DNA from: Herpetosiphonaceae bacterium
Lineage (GTDB): Bacteria; Chloroflexota; Chloroflexia; Chloroflexales; Kallotenuaceae
Direction: 5' to 3'
Assembly: GCA_036374795.1 (NCBI GenBank)
Contig: DASUTC010000091.1
Span: 1-55,529 of the forward strand
DNA length: 55,529 nt
Shown here: positions 35,769-46,700 of the stretch, piece by piece
How positions within the stretch are numbered: the stretch's first letter is position 1
Layout of the letters: every line of letters starts with the position of its first letter
Notes under the pieces: model-generated
Database searches by the model: none
The model's input: the letters and a program-made list of their open reading frames with translations, nothing else
Told to the model about the DNA's origin: nothing
Program-made: the position numbers and the translations under genes

Positions 35769-38700
35769 TTATTTCAAGATCGTATTGAGCCAGTGCGCTA
35801 CTTCTTCATCCGAAAGCTCGTCAAGATTGGTCAGCAGGTGCTCGGCCTGGTCGCGCGCAATGCCTATGTCAGCCTGGATCGCGTCGTCGTGGTCGTCCTG
35901 GGCGCTGCGCTCGATCACCGCCGCCATCGCCGCGACGGTCGGCCCCTCGAAGATCGTCTGCAACGACAGCTCGACCTGAAACGCGGCCCGGACAGCCGAC
36001 ATCATCTGGGTTGCAGAGAGCGAGTGACCGCCCAGGTCGAAGAAGCTGTCGTGGATGCCCACGCGCTCGACCTGAAGCACCTCGGCCCAGATCTGCGCCA
36101 GGCGCGTCTCTGTCGGCGTGCGGGGCGCGACAAAGACCGCTGCGGCATGCGCGTGCTGCTCCGGCTTCGGCAGCGCCTGTCGATCGAGCTTGCCGTTGCG
36201 GTTGAGCGGCAGCCGGTCAAGGAAGATGAAGCTCGACGGCAGCATGTACTCAGGCAGCCTGGCTTTCAGGTAGGCTCGAAGTTCCGAGGCGAGGCCATCA
36301 CCCCCGACCTGCGCTGCGCTCGGCACAACGTACGCCACCAGATGTCGGCTGGTCGTCGTCTCGCCGACCGCTACGACGGCAGCCGCCTGAACCTGCGGAT
36401 GCTGCTCGATCGCCGCCTCGATCTCGCCAAGCTCGATGCGGTAGCCGCGTATTTTGACCTGAAAATCGATCCGGCCCATGAACTCGATCGTGCCGTCGGG
36501 CAGGTAGCGTCCGCGATCACCGCTGGCATACAGGCGCTCGCCGCTTTCGGGGTGATCGATGAAGCTGGCGGCGGTGCGCTCCGCGTCGCGCCAGTAGCCG
36601 CGCGCCAGCCCCGCGCCGCCGATGTAGAGCTGCCCGGGCACCCAGGTTGGACACGGCTGCACGTGTGCATCCAGCACGTGGTAGGCGGCGTTGGTCATGG
36701 GACGGCCATACGGAATCGTCTTCCACTCCGGCGCGACGCTGTCGATCGGGTAGCAAATATCCCAGACCGTGGTTTCTGTGGGACCGCCCAGGCTGATCAC
36801 TCGCGCCTGACGCGCCAGCGCTCGCGCCCGATCGGGCAGGCTGACCGGAATCCAGTCGCCGGAGAGCATGATCAGCCGCAGCGAGGCCGGAAGCCGCTCG
36901 GCACCATCGGGATCGCGCTCCAGGTCATCCACGAACATCTCAAGAAACGCGGGCACCGAGTTCCAGAGCGTGATCTGCTCGCGCCTGATCAGCCGTGACC
37001 ACGCCACCGGATCAAGGATCTGGTCGGCGGCTGGCATAACGATCGCCCCGCCCGCGCAGAGCATGCCGAAGATGTCATAGACCGAAAGATCGTGCTGCAA
37101 TGCCGTCAGCGCAATGGCCCGGTCGTCGGGGCCGACGCCGAAGCGCCGGTTAACATCCAGGACGCGGTTGATCACATTGCGCTGCTCGATCATCACGCCC
37201 TTCGGCTGGCCGGTCGAGCCTGAGGTGTAGAGCACATAGGCGAGATGATCGGGCCGCTGGATCGGCTCAAGCGGGCGGTCGTCGAGCGCGGCACGATCGT
37301 CGGCGTCGACACAGATCCGCTGCACCCGTGCGGGCCATGCCAGGCCCACGTCGATCCACGACTGAGTCAGCACAAGATCGACCTGGCCGTGGTCCAGCAG
37401 ATACCAGATCCGCTCCTGCGGGTAGGCGGGATCGATCGGCAGATAGGCTGCCCCGGCTTGCAGAATCCCCATGACCGCGACAATCTGCTCCCAGCCTTTT
37501 TCCATACACACCGCCACGAGCGTATCGGGCCGTGCGCCAAGCGCGCGCAGCCGACGACCGAGCCGATTCGAGGCGCGGTACAGCTCATCGTAGGATAGGG
37601 TGCGACGGGCGCTGATGATCGCGGGCGCGTGAGGCCGCGCGGCGGCCTGCTCGGCAAAGAGCGTCTGGAGCAATGCCTCGCGGATCGGCGCGTGCGTCAT
37701 GTTGATCGCTGCGCGCTGCTGAAGCTGGTGGAGCGGCGTCAACGCCGGAGGCTCCTGCCACGTATCGTCGCCGGCTGCCAGCCGGTGGAGCAGCGCATGA
37801 TACGCCTCGAACATCACCGGCATCAGGTCGTCGGGGAACAAACCCTGGACATAATCCCAGTCCAACACCAGCGCGCCGTGATGCTCCGCGACCTGTAGAT
37901 CGAGCCAGACCTGCGGCGTTTGTGAGCTCATGTACACCAGCGTGCCGAGCTGCTCAGGCATGGTGATCAGCGTGTCGTTGCCGCGCTGCAAGCCCTGGTA
38001 GAGCATGCTGGTGAAGACGACCGGCATGACCGCGCCGGAGGTTCGACCGCGCAGCCGGGCCAGCTCGCGCAGCACCCAGACGCCGCTGACATGGCTATGC
38101 TCCAGGTCCGACCAGAGCTGCTCCTGAATCCGAGCCGCGCGGCTGCGGAAGGACTCGCGGGCCGTTGCATCGACCTCAAGCAGCGTAAACGAGGCGAACT
38201 GTCCGACCAGATCGTTGATCGCAGGGTGCAGCGGCAGCCGATTGAAGCGCGGAATGTTGATCGTAAAGCGCTTCTCGGCGCTCCACGCTGCCAGCACCTC
38301 GGCGTACACCGCCAGAAGGAGTCCGGCAGGTGTGAGATCGACCTGCGCGGCGCGCTGCTTCAGCACCAGCCACGTCGGCGCATCGAGCGTCGTGCTCAGG
38401 CGATGGAAGCGTGGCTGCTGAAGCGCCGACGGATTCTTGCTCAGCGGCAGGTCGGGCGCTGGCAGCAGGTCGGCCAGACGCTCCTTCCAGTAGCGCACGG
38501 CATTCTGGTACGGCTGGCGCTCACGAAGGGCACGCTCCGCCAGCACGTAGTCGCGGAACGACACCGCGAGCGGCTTCAGCAGCGACTCGCGCTGCTCATA
38601 GAGCACGACCATATCCTGCGCGAGCAGATTTGCGCTCCAGGCATCGGCGATCATGCCGTCGACGCTGATATGAATCCGTATGCGCGTCTCGTCCAGGCGC

Positions 38701-41700
38701 GTCGCGCGAAACTCGAAGAGCGGCCAGCGCTCAAGCGGCAAGACGTGATGCGACATCTCATCCCGAATCGCCTCCAGCGTCGCCGCGATCTCGTCCGGGC
38801 TGTGGCCCCGCAGGTCCAGCACCGCGATCTGGTAGGCGGGAACGTCAGGCAAGATCTGCTGCTGTCCATCGGGCAGCACGATCGCGCGCAGCATGTCGTG
38901 GCGTTCGATCAGGCGCTGGAGGGCTTGATTGAAGCGTGGCAGATCCAGGGTTGCGCTCTCAAGCTCCAGGTAGCCGTGGATCGACACGTTGCCGAGGTCA
39001 AAATCCGCGTTTCTGCCGATCCAGTAGGCTTGCTGAATATCTGTCAGCGGGAATGGCTCATAGCGGTGCTCGATGTCGGGCGTGACCTGCGTGGGCATCT
39101 CGGCGGCATCGATCGCTGGCGGCGCGTGCTCCGTACGCTGCACAATCACGACCGCCAGCTCCGCCACCGTTGGAGCCTGGAAGAGTCCTTGCAGCGGCAG
39201 GCTGACGTGCAGCTCGGCTTGCAGCCGCGCGAGCAGTTGCGTGGCGAGCAGGGAATGACCGCCCAGCTCAAAGAAGTTATCAAAGATGCCGACCTCGTCG
39301 ACGCCGAGCAGCTCTTCCCAGAACCGAGCGATCGTCTGCTCCAGGTCGCTGCGTGGGGCAACATAAGCGACGCTGAGGTTCGGGCGTGGGTGCGACGCCT
39401 GTCGCTCCGGCAGGTGGGCGGCGCGTGCCAGGAGCGCGGGCAGCGAGTAGCTGTGCTTGAGCAGGGCATCTAAGCTCTGCGTCGAGACGATGATCCGGGG
39501 CAGCGGTCGCTGCACAATCCGCATAAACGCTTCGACGCCCTCCTGCGGCTGGATACCGTTCTTGAGCAGCTCGGCGCGCAGCGCCTCAAGCTCCGGCGGC
39601 AGCACGCTGGTAACAGCCATGCCCGTCTCCTGCCAGGTATCCCAGTTGATCGCGACCGTCGGCACGCGGCTGGTCGCGCTGTGCTGCTGCGCAAAGACAT
39701 CGAGAAATGCGTTTGCCGCGCAGTAGTCGACCTGTCCAAACGCGCCGGTAATCGCGTTGATCGACGAGCACAGCACCCAGAAGTCGAGCGGAAGGTCCTT
39801 AAGCGCAGCGGCGAGGGCCAGCGTGCCATAGACTTTTGGCACAAACACCTGCTCGACCATCGCCGGAGACTTGAGCTGGATGATGCCGCCGCCCGCGACG
39901 CCAGCCGCGTGGATCACGCCATGCAGCGCCCCAAAGCGTGCCAGCGCCTGATCGACCGCCTGCGCCATCTGCGTCGGGTCGGCTACGTCGGCGCTGAGCG
40001 CCAGCACCTCACCGCCGAGCGCTTCGATCGCCTGGATCGCGCGGAGCTGCTGGCTGGTACGATCGGTGTCGTCGTGCGTTGCCAGCCACGCGGCCCAAGC
40101 TGCCCGCTCCGGCAGAGCCGAGCGCCCGACGAGCACCAGCCTGGCGCGTACCGTCTGCGCAAGCTGCCGCGCCAGGATCAGGCCGATGCTGCCCAGGCCG
40201 CCGGTGATCAGATACACGCCGTGCTCGCGCAGCCGTGGCGGTGCGGATGCCTCGTCGGCAAGGCGGAGCGCGTCGAACGTCTGCGCCCAGCGGTGCCTGC
40301 CCCGGTAGGCGACGACCGGCTCCGGTGACGCTGCCAGACACTCGGCGAGCAACTGCTCAGCCAGAAGGTCCAGCGCTGCCGCTGTCGGCGGCGGTACGAC
40401 ATCGATGCTGCGGCAGGTGATGTGCGGATACTCCTGGGGGATAACCTTGCACGGACCCAGCAGCAGCGCGCTGGCGGGCGCGAGCGCCTCGTCGCCGGTA
40501 ATATCGTGCATCCGCTCGGAGACAATCTCGATCTGCGTCGGGCTGCGCTCGGCGCGACGACCGAGCGCCTGGGCGATCGAGACGAGACTCAAGAAGCCCA
40601 GCGAATGCACGCGCCGCGTTTGCTCGACTGAGGATGCGCCGCCTGCCTGATCGCCGAGGCCCCACAGGTGAACAATCCGATACGACTCGCACGGATGCGC
40701 CAGCAGCGCGGCACACAGTTCATCGTAGTGCTCTGAAGTCTGCGGCTCGATCGTCAAGCTGTGATCGTCGCTGCGGCTGAACGTCGAGCCCGCGCGCACC
40801 AGGATCGTATGCTGCTGTGCCTGTCTCAGCAGCTCGGCCAGTCGCTCGCCGCAGCCGCGCTCATCGGCAAAGATCAGCCAGCGCTGCGCAGGTACGGCTG
40901 CCGGATCGGTCGGTAGCGGGAGCGGCACCCGCTGCTTCCAGGCCGGAACGTAGAACCAATCGGCAATATCAGGATGCTTGGTCAGCGTCGGCTCGGCGGC
41001 GCGGCCCTGCTCCGGCGGTCGCTGCGGCTCGACCCAGTAGCGCTGGCGCTGGAACGGATAGGTCGGCAGCGGAATACGCCGCCGCTGCTGATCCTGCCAG
41101 AGCGCGTGCCAGTCGATCGGCGCTCCGGCCAGCCAGAGCCGTCCAACGGTGTTGAGTAGAAACGCCAGGTCCGGCCGCTGCTCGAACACGGGCCGCATCG
41201 ACGGCAGGATCACACGGCCTACTGACTGGCCGCTGGCCGGATGCTGCGATGCCAGGCTGCATAGCGTGTAGCCGGGACCGACTTCCAGCAGCATCCAGTC
41301 GGGGTCGCGCAGCAGGTGCTCGATCCCATCGCCGAAGCGCACGGTTCCGCAGAGATGCCTGAGCCAGTAGTCGGGATCGGTTGCCTGCTCCGCCGTGATC
41401 CAGGTGCCGGTCACGTTCGAGAGGTAGGGAATCTGCGGTGCCTTCAGGTCGACGCGCCGAACGACCTCGGCAAAGCGCTCAGCGATCGGCTCCATCAGCC
41501 CTGAGTGGAACGCATGCGCGGCCTGAATGCGTCGGCAGATGATCCCCTGCGCTTCAAGCTGCCGCCCCACCGCATCGATCTGCTCGACCGATCCTGAGAG
41601 GACGCAGAGTGACGGGCCGTTGACCGCTCCGATCGCAAGCTCCGGTCCGAGCAGGGGCTGAAGCTCGGCCTCCGGCAGCGGCACCGCCAGCATCGCGCCC

Positions 41701-43778
41701 GCCGGAAGCTGCTGGATCAGCTTGGCTCGCTCGGCCACCAGCCAGAGCGCGTCCTCAAGCGAGAGCACGCCCGCCAGCGTCGCCGCGACATATTCGCCCA
41801 GGCTGTAGCCGATCAGCGCTTGAGGCTGGATGCCGCACGACCGCCAGACCTGCGCCAGGGCATACGCGATCACAAACTGCGCTGGCTGCGCATAGATCGT
41901 CTGGCTGAGCGGACTTGACCCCGAAGCCGCCGCGTGATTCCCTCGGCCCAGCATCGCGCGCAGGTCAACGCCCTGCGTGTGCGCAGGTGCCGCGTCGTGG
42001 AGCGTGGGATCGGCTGGCGGCGCGGGCGGGAACAGAATCTCACGGAGGTCACGATCGAGATATGGCTGCAGCAGCGCGGCGCAGCGATCGACCTGGCTGC
42101 GAAACGTCGGTACGTACTCGTAGAGCTCCTGGCCCATCCGCTGATAGTGATCGCCCAGGCCGGGGATCATGAACGCCACCGCCCGCGCCGCCGCTGTCGA
42201 CTCGCCGGTCAGCACCCGCTGCGGATCGCGCGACGACAGCGCGGCCTCCAGATCGGCATGATCGCGGCAGATCACAAACCGCCGCTGGCTAAAGCTCCGG
42301 CGTCCGCATTGCAGCGTGTAGGCCACATCCGCTAGCTCAAGCGCCGGGCTGCGCTCCAGATGCGCGAGGAGATCGTCGGACAGCGCTTCGAGGGCAGCGC
42401 CCGTGCGCGCCGAGAGCGGGATGAGCTGCCAGGGCTGCGTGGATGACGAGTGCGGCACGGGCGGCGCTTCTTCGAGCACCAGATGCACATTCGTGCCGCC
42501 GATGCCAAACGAGCTGACGCCTGCGCGTCGCGGCCCGCGCTCGGCGGTCCATTCCCGAAGCCTGGTGTTGACATAAAACGGACTACTGGCAAAGTCGATC
42601 TGTGGATTCGGCTCCTCGCAGTGCAGGCTGGGCGGGATCGCCGCGTGCTTCAGCGCGAGCACGGTCTTGATCAGCCCAGCGATGCCTGCGGCGGTGTCGG
42701 CATGACCGATATTGGTCTTGACCGAGCCGATCGCGCAAAACGCGGTACGCTGCGTGCCAGTGCGAAACGCCTGGGTCAGCGCGGCAATCTCCACCGGGTC
42801 GCCCAGCGCGGTTGCGCTGCCGTGGGCCTCGACGTAGCCGATCGTATCGGGCGCGACCTCGGCGAGCGCCAGCGCTCTGGCGATCACATCGCGCTGACCC
42901 GTCACGCTGGGCGCGGTGTAGCCCACCTTGGCCGCGCCGTCGTTGTTGAGCGCAGCGCCGCGAATCACGGCATCGATCGTATCGCCGTCGTTGAGCGCGT
43001 CCTCAAGCCGCTTGAGGACCACCACGCCGACGCCGCTGCCGAGCACAAAGCCGCCGGCATTGGCATCGAAGGCCCGGCAGTAGCCATCGGGCGAGAGGAC
43101 GCTCGTATCCTGGTGCAGGTACCCGACGTGATGAGGAATCCGGATCGACACGCCACCGGCCACCGCCATATCACACTGGTAGTTGAGCAGCGCCTGGCAT
43201 GCCAGATACACCCCGACCAGCGAGCTTGAGCACGCGGTCTGCACCGAGAAGCTCGGCCCCTTCAGGTCCAGCTTATACGAGACGCGGGTAGGCAGGAAGT
43301 CCTTGTCATTGCCGATCAGGACCTGAAACTCTCCAACCGCGTCGACGATCTCGCGGTTGTGATACACATTCTGGAGCAGGTAGGCGTTCATCCCGACACC
43401 GGCATACACGCCGGTGCGATCGTGGAGATAGCCCGACGCATAGCCCGCCTGTTCGAGCGCCTGCCAGGTACATTCGAGAAACAGCCGATGCTGCGGATCG
43501 GTAACGTCGGCCTCGCGTGGATTGAATCCAAAAAACGCGGCGTCGAACTGGTCGATGGTATCCAGCACGGCGGCGGCTTTGACATAGCGCGGATTCTGGA
43601 TCAGGTTGGCGTCGACACCGGCATCTAACAATTCCTGGTCGGAAAAAAAGGTAATCGAGCTAACGCCATCGCGGAGGTTCTGCCAAAACTGATCGATCGT
43701 GCTCGCGCCAGGAAAGCGGCATGCCATCCCAATGATCGCGATGGCATCGGCCAGGTCGCTGGTTTCTACGCTAGCCAT
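35769..43778 (-). CDS. Hybrid PKS-NRPS: KS-AT-KR-ACP-Cy-A-PCP, malonate extension plus cysteine cyclization
   Basis: 2669 residues. KS (~10-430) with TACSSS (~182). AT (~555-870) with HAFH (~755, malonyl-type), a GYSLGEY active site (~657; Tyr for the usual His before Ser) and GLGDHY instead of GQGSQ, plus an insert of about 35 Pro/Ala-rich residues before LSQT. KR (~960-1420) with GGLGSIG (~1194) and YCAAN. ACP LGGHSL (~1505). Cy (~1560-1990) with DGMIADAWS (~1708), matching the DxxxxDxxS signature of heterocyclization. A (~2040-2520) with pocket by eye D-L-Y-N-M-S-L-V-W-K, a near match to the Cys code DLYNLSLIWK. PCP LGGHSL (~2582). It would add a reduced C2 unit, then Cys, and close a thiazoline. 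No oxidase domain is seen, so the ring probably stays a thiazoline. ATG overlaps the previous stop by 8 bases, with AAAGG seven bases upstream. Confidence 0.92.
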   Translation of the reverse strand: MASVETSDLADAIAIIGMACRFPGASTIDQFWQNLRDGVSSITFFSDQELLDAGVDANLIQNPRYVKAAAVLDTIDQFDAAFFGFNPREADVTDPQHRLFLECTWQALEQAGYASGYLHDRTGVYAGVGMNAYLLQNVYHNREIVDAVGEFQVLIGNDKDFLPTRVSYKLDLKGPSFSVQTACSSSLVGVYLACQALLNYQCDMAVAGGVSIRIPHHVGYLHQDTSVLSPDGYCRAFDANAGGFVLGSGVGVVVLKRLEDALNDGDTIDAVIRGAALNNDGAAKVGYTAPSVTGQRDVIARALALAEVAPDTIGYVEAHGSATALGDPVEIAALTQAFRTGTQRTAFCAIGSVKTNIGHADTAAGIAGLIKTVLALKHAAIPPSLHCEEPNPQIDFASSPFYVNTRLREWTAERGPRRAGVSSFGIGGTNVHLVLEEAPPVPHSSSTQPWQLIPLSARTGAALEALSDDLLAHLERSPALELADVAYTLQCGRRSFSQRRFVICRDHADLEAALSSRDPQRVLTGESTAAARAVAFMIPGLGDHYQRMGQELYEYVPTFRSQVDRCAALLQPYLDRDLREILFPPAPPADPTLHDAAPAHTQGVDLRAMLGRGNHAAASGSSPLSQTIYAQPAQFVIAYALAQVWRSCGIQPQALIGYSLGEYVAATLAGVLSLEDALWLVAERAKLIQQLPAGAMLAVPLPEAELQPLLGPELAIGAVNGPSLCVLSGSVEQIDAVGRQLEAQGIICRRIQAAHAFHSGLMEPIAERFAEVVRRVDLKAPQIPYLSNVTGTWITAEQATDPDYWLRHLCGTVRFGDGIEHLLRDPDWMLLEVGPGYTLCSLASQHPASGQSVGRVILPSMRPVFEQRPDLAFLLNTVGRLWLAGAPIDWHALWQDQQRRRIPLPTYPFQRQRYWVEPQRPPEQGRAAEPTLTKHPDIADWFYVPAWKQRVPLPLPTDPAAVPAQRWLIFADERGCGERLAELLRQAQQHTILVRAGSTFSRSDDHSLTIEPQTSEHYDELCAALLAHPCESYRIVHLWGLGDQAGGASSVEQTRRVHSLGFLSLVSIAQALGRRAERSPTQIEIVSERMHDITGDEALAPASALLLGPCKVIPQEYPHITCRSIDVVPPPTAAALDLLAEQLLAECLAASPEPVVAYRGRHRWAQTFDALRLADEASAPPRLREHGVYLITGGLGSIGLILARQLAQTVRARLVLVGRSALPERAAWAAWLATHDDTDRTSQQLRAIQAIEALGGEVLALSADVADPTQMAQAVDQALARFGALHGVIHAAGVAGGGIIQLKSPAMVEQVFVPKVYGTLALAAALKDLPLDFWVLCSSINAITGAFGQVDYCAANAFLDVFAQQHSATSRVPTVAINWDTWQETGMAVTSVLPPELEALRAELLKNGIQPQEGVEAFMRIVQRPLPRIIVSTQSLDALLKHSYSLPALLARAAHLPERQASHPRPNLSVAYVAPRSDLEQTIARFWEELLGVDEVGIFDNFFELGGHSLLATQLLARLQAELHVSLPLQGLFQAPTVAELAVVIVQRTEHAPPAIDAAEMPTQVTPDIEHRYEPFPLTDIQQAYWIGRNADFDLGNVSIHGYLELESATLDLPRFNQALQRLIERHDMLRAIVLPDGQQQILPDVPAYQIAVLDLRGHSPDEIAATLEAIRDEMSHHVLPLERWPLFEFRATRLDETRIRIHISVDGMIADAWSANLLAQDMVVLYEQRESLLKPLAVSFRDYVLAERALRERQPYQNAVRYWKERLADLLPAPDLPLSKNPSALQQPRFHRLSTTLDAPTWLVLKQRAAQVDLTPAGLLLAVYAEVLAAWSAEKRFTINIPRFNRLPLHPAINDLVGQFASFTLLEVDATARESFRSRAARIQEQLWSDLEHSHVSGVWVLRELARLRGRTSGAVMPVVFTSMLYQGLQRGNDTLITMPEQLGTLVYMSSQTPQVWLDLQVAEHHGALVLDWDYVQGLFPDDLMPVMFEAYHALLHRLAAGDDTWQEPPALTPLHQLQQRAAINMTHAPIREALLQTLFAEQAAARPHAPAIISARRTLSYDELYRASNRLGRRLRALGARPDTLVAVCMEKGWEQIVAVMGILQAGAAYLPIDPAYPQERIWYLLDHGQVDLVLTQSWIDVGLAWPARVQRICVDADDRAALDDRPLEPIQRPDHLAYVLYTSGSTGQPKGVMIEQRNVINRVLDVNRRFGVGPDDRAIALTALQHDLSVYDIFGMLCAGGAIVMPAADQILDPVAWSRLIRREQITLWNSVPAFLEMFVDDLERDPDGAERLPASLRLIMLSGDWIPVSLPDRARALARQARVISLGGPTETTVWDICYPIDSVAPEWKTIPYGRPMTNAAYHVLDAHVQPCPTWVPGQLYIGGAGLARGYWRDAERTAASFIDHPESGERLYASGDRGRYLPDGTIEFMGRIDFQVKIRGYRIELGEIEAAIEQHPQVQAAAVVAVGETTTSRHLVAYVVPSAAQVGGDGLASELRAYLKARLPEYMLPSSFIFLDRLPLNRNGKLDRQALPKPEQHAHAAAVFVAPRTPTETRLAQIWAEVLQVERVGIHDSFFDLGGHSLSATQMMSAVRAAFQVELSLQTIFEGPTVAAMAAVIERSAQDDHDDAIQADIGIARDQAEHLLTNLDELSDEEVAHWLNTILK

Positions 43779-46700
43779 TCTCCGTACCTTTCATCAGACG
43801 TTTGCGCCGCTGGATGCTGGCTTTTTCTTTTTGAGCGAGCCGTTGTACCTCTTCGACATCAACCTGCGCGGGCTCCGTCTGAGCCAGGAATGTGGCGAGC
43901 GCGCTGATGGTTGGGTATTTGAACAGATCGACCATCTGCACAGGTCGGCCAAACGCTTCTTGCAGCCTGCTGCCAACCTGAGCCAGCGTGAGCGAGTGGC
44001 CGCCGAGATCAAAGAAGTTGTCCTCCACGCCGATCGTGTCGATCTGCAACACGTCCTGCCAGATCGCGGTGATCGTGCGCTCTGTCACGGTGCGCGGGCT
44101 GGCGTATCGCGTATCGAGGGCCGGGCGCAGGGTTGTGGGTGCCGGTAGCGCCTGACGGTCGAGCTTGCCGTTGGGCGTCAGCGGCAGCGCATCGAGCAGC
44201 ACAAAGGTCGAAGGAATCATATACTCCGGCAGCCGCTCGTGGAGAAAATCGCGGAGCTGGCTGGTCGTCACGGCGTGCGCGGCGTGGGGCACCACGTAGG
44301 CGACCAGCGCGGGCGGCGCGCCATGATCGCCGCGCGCGAGGATGGCGACCGCCTGCACGTCGGGATGCGCTGCCAGCGCCGCCTCGACTTCGCGCACGGC
44401 GACGCGGAAGCCACGAATTTTGACCTGATCGTCGGCGCGTCCGCAGTACTCAAGGCCGCCGCTCGGCAGAAATCGCCCGCGATCTCCGGTGCGGTACAGC
44501 CGCGCGCCCGGCGGAATACCCGCAGCGCCGCTCAGCGGATGCGGGATGAACTTGCCAGCCGTCAGCGCCGGATCGTTCAGATAGCCGCGCGCCAGGCCGA
44601 TCCCGCCGACGAAGATCTCTCCGACAACGCCGATCGGCACCGGCTGAAGCTGCCGGTCGAGCACATAGATCTGCGTGTTCGCAATCGGACGACCGATCGC
44701 AATGTGCCCGTCGAGCGCGGCATCTGCGCGCGTATCCGACCACGTCACATCGGCGGCGACCTCCGACGAGCCGTACAGGTTGAGCAGCGTACCGTCCGGC
44801 AGACGCTCCCAGAAGCGGCGCGCAAGCTCCAGGGAGAGCGCCTCGCCGCTGGTGATCCACAGCTTCAGCCTGGGCACCCGTCGCGGCAGGTCGGGATCAT
44901 GATCGAGCAGCAGCCGCAGCAGCGACGGCACGAGCACCAGACGGCTGACCTCGGCCTCGGCCAGCAGATCCAGCAGGCGGCTCGGATCTTTGCGGATCGC
45001 CTCAGGCACGATCTCCAGCGCCACTCCCTGAAGGAGCGGCCCGAAGATCTCCCAGACCGAATCGACAAAGTTCAAGGATGTCTTGAGGCAGCAGCGCTCC
45101 GACGGCTGGAAGGGATAGCGCTGCCACATCCAGTTGCAGCGATTCACGGTGGCGCGATGCAGCCCAAGCACGCCTTTCGGCTGCCCGGTCGAGCCTGAGG
45201 TGTAGATCACGTACGCGACGCTGTCTGGCGTGGCGCTGCTGTGGAGCGCATCCGCTGGCTCCCGGTCGATCGTCGTCCACTCGCTGTCGAGGCAGATCGT
45301 GCGGGCCGCGCGTCCGGGCACGGCTCCGAGCAGATGCTCTTGAGTCAGCAGCACCCGAATGCTGGCATCCTTGAGCATATAATCGAGCCGCTCACGCGGA
45401 TAGGCCGGGTCGAGCGGTACATAGGCCGCGTCGGCTTTCAGGATCGCCAGCACGCCGACGACCATCCACAGCGATGGCTCAAGACACACGCCGACGTACG
45501 CCTCCAGCCCTACTCCTTGCCTGCGTAGATAACGCGCCAGCTTATTGGCCCGCCGATCCAGCTCCCGGTAGGTCATCGTCTGCTGCCGGTCGCTGAGCGC
45601 AACGGCATCAGGGGTGCGCGCCGCCTGCGCCTCAAAGAGTTGGTGCAGCGTTGCGGCGCTGGGATAGGCCATCGTTGTCGCCTGCCACTCGGCCAGCATC
45701 AGGCGTCGCTGGGGCTCCGTCACGAGCGGAATGTCGCAGATCGCGACGTGCGGCTCGGCCAGCGCCGTCTGGAGGATCATCCGCAGGCCCTCGGCCATGC
45801 GCGCGATCGTCTCTGCCTCGAAGAGCGCGGTGTTGTATTCGATGACGGCTTCCAGCCCTGCATCGCCTTCGCCGATCGCCAGGGTCAGATCGAACTGGCT
45901 GGCCCGCCGCTCGACGGCAACCGACTCGCAGGACAGCCCGGCGATGCGAAGCTGCGCGCCCGCCTGATTCAGCGCCAGCGGCACGAGATTCGCGCCATCA
46001 GGCAGCGTGAACGCGCTGTGCCAGAGAAACATCACCTGGAAGACCGGCGAGTAGCTCAGGTCGCGCACCGGCTGAAGCTGCGCGACCAGCGAGGCAAATG
46101 GGTAGGCCTGGTGTTCCATCGCCGCCAGCACGCGCTGGCGTGTCTGCGTCAGCAGCGTATGGTACGACATGTCCGCGTCGATGTCGGCGCGAACCACGAC
46201 CGGATTGACGACATAGCCCACCAGATCCATCAGCGACGCGCGATCCCGATTGAGCATGGGCGTTCCAACCAAGATCGTGCGCTGGCTGGTGTAGCGATGG
46301 AGCAGCGCTTGAAATGCGGACAGGACCACGGTAAACGGAGTTGTAGCGGATGACCGGGCATGGGCTTTGATCGGCTGCGTCAGATCGACCAGCGTCAAGG
46401 CGTAGGTCGCTCCCGCATAGGTCTGAATCGACGGGCGCGGGCGGTCGACCGGCAGCTCCAGGATCATGGGTGCGCTGGTGCCCTCTGGGCGAAGCTGGCG
46501 CTGCCAGTATGCCGCAAGCTGCGCGCCCTGCGGCCCTGCGAGCATCTGACGCTGCCACTGGGCATACTCCATATACTGCGGCGGTGTGAGTGGCAGCGCG
46601 CGCTCCGCTGCGCCGGTCGTCTCGGCGCGGTAGAGCTGGTCGAGCTCGCGCAGCACCACGGTCAGCGATTGGAAGTCCGCGATGATATGATGGATGCTGA

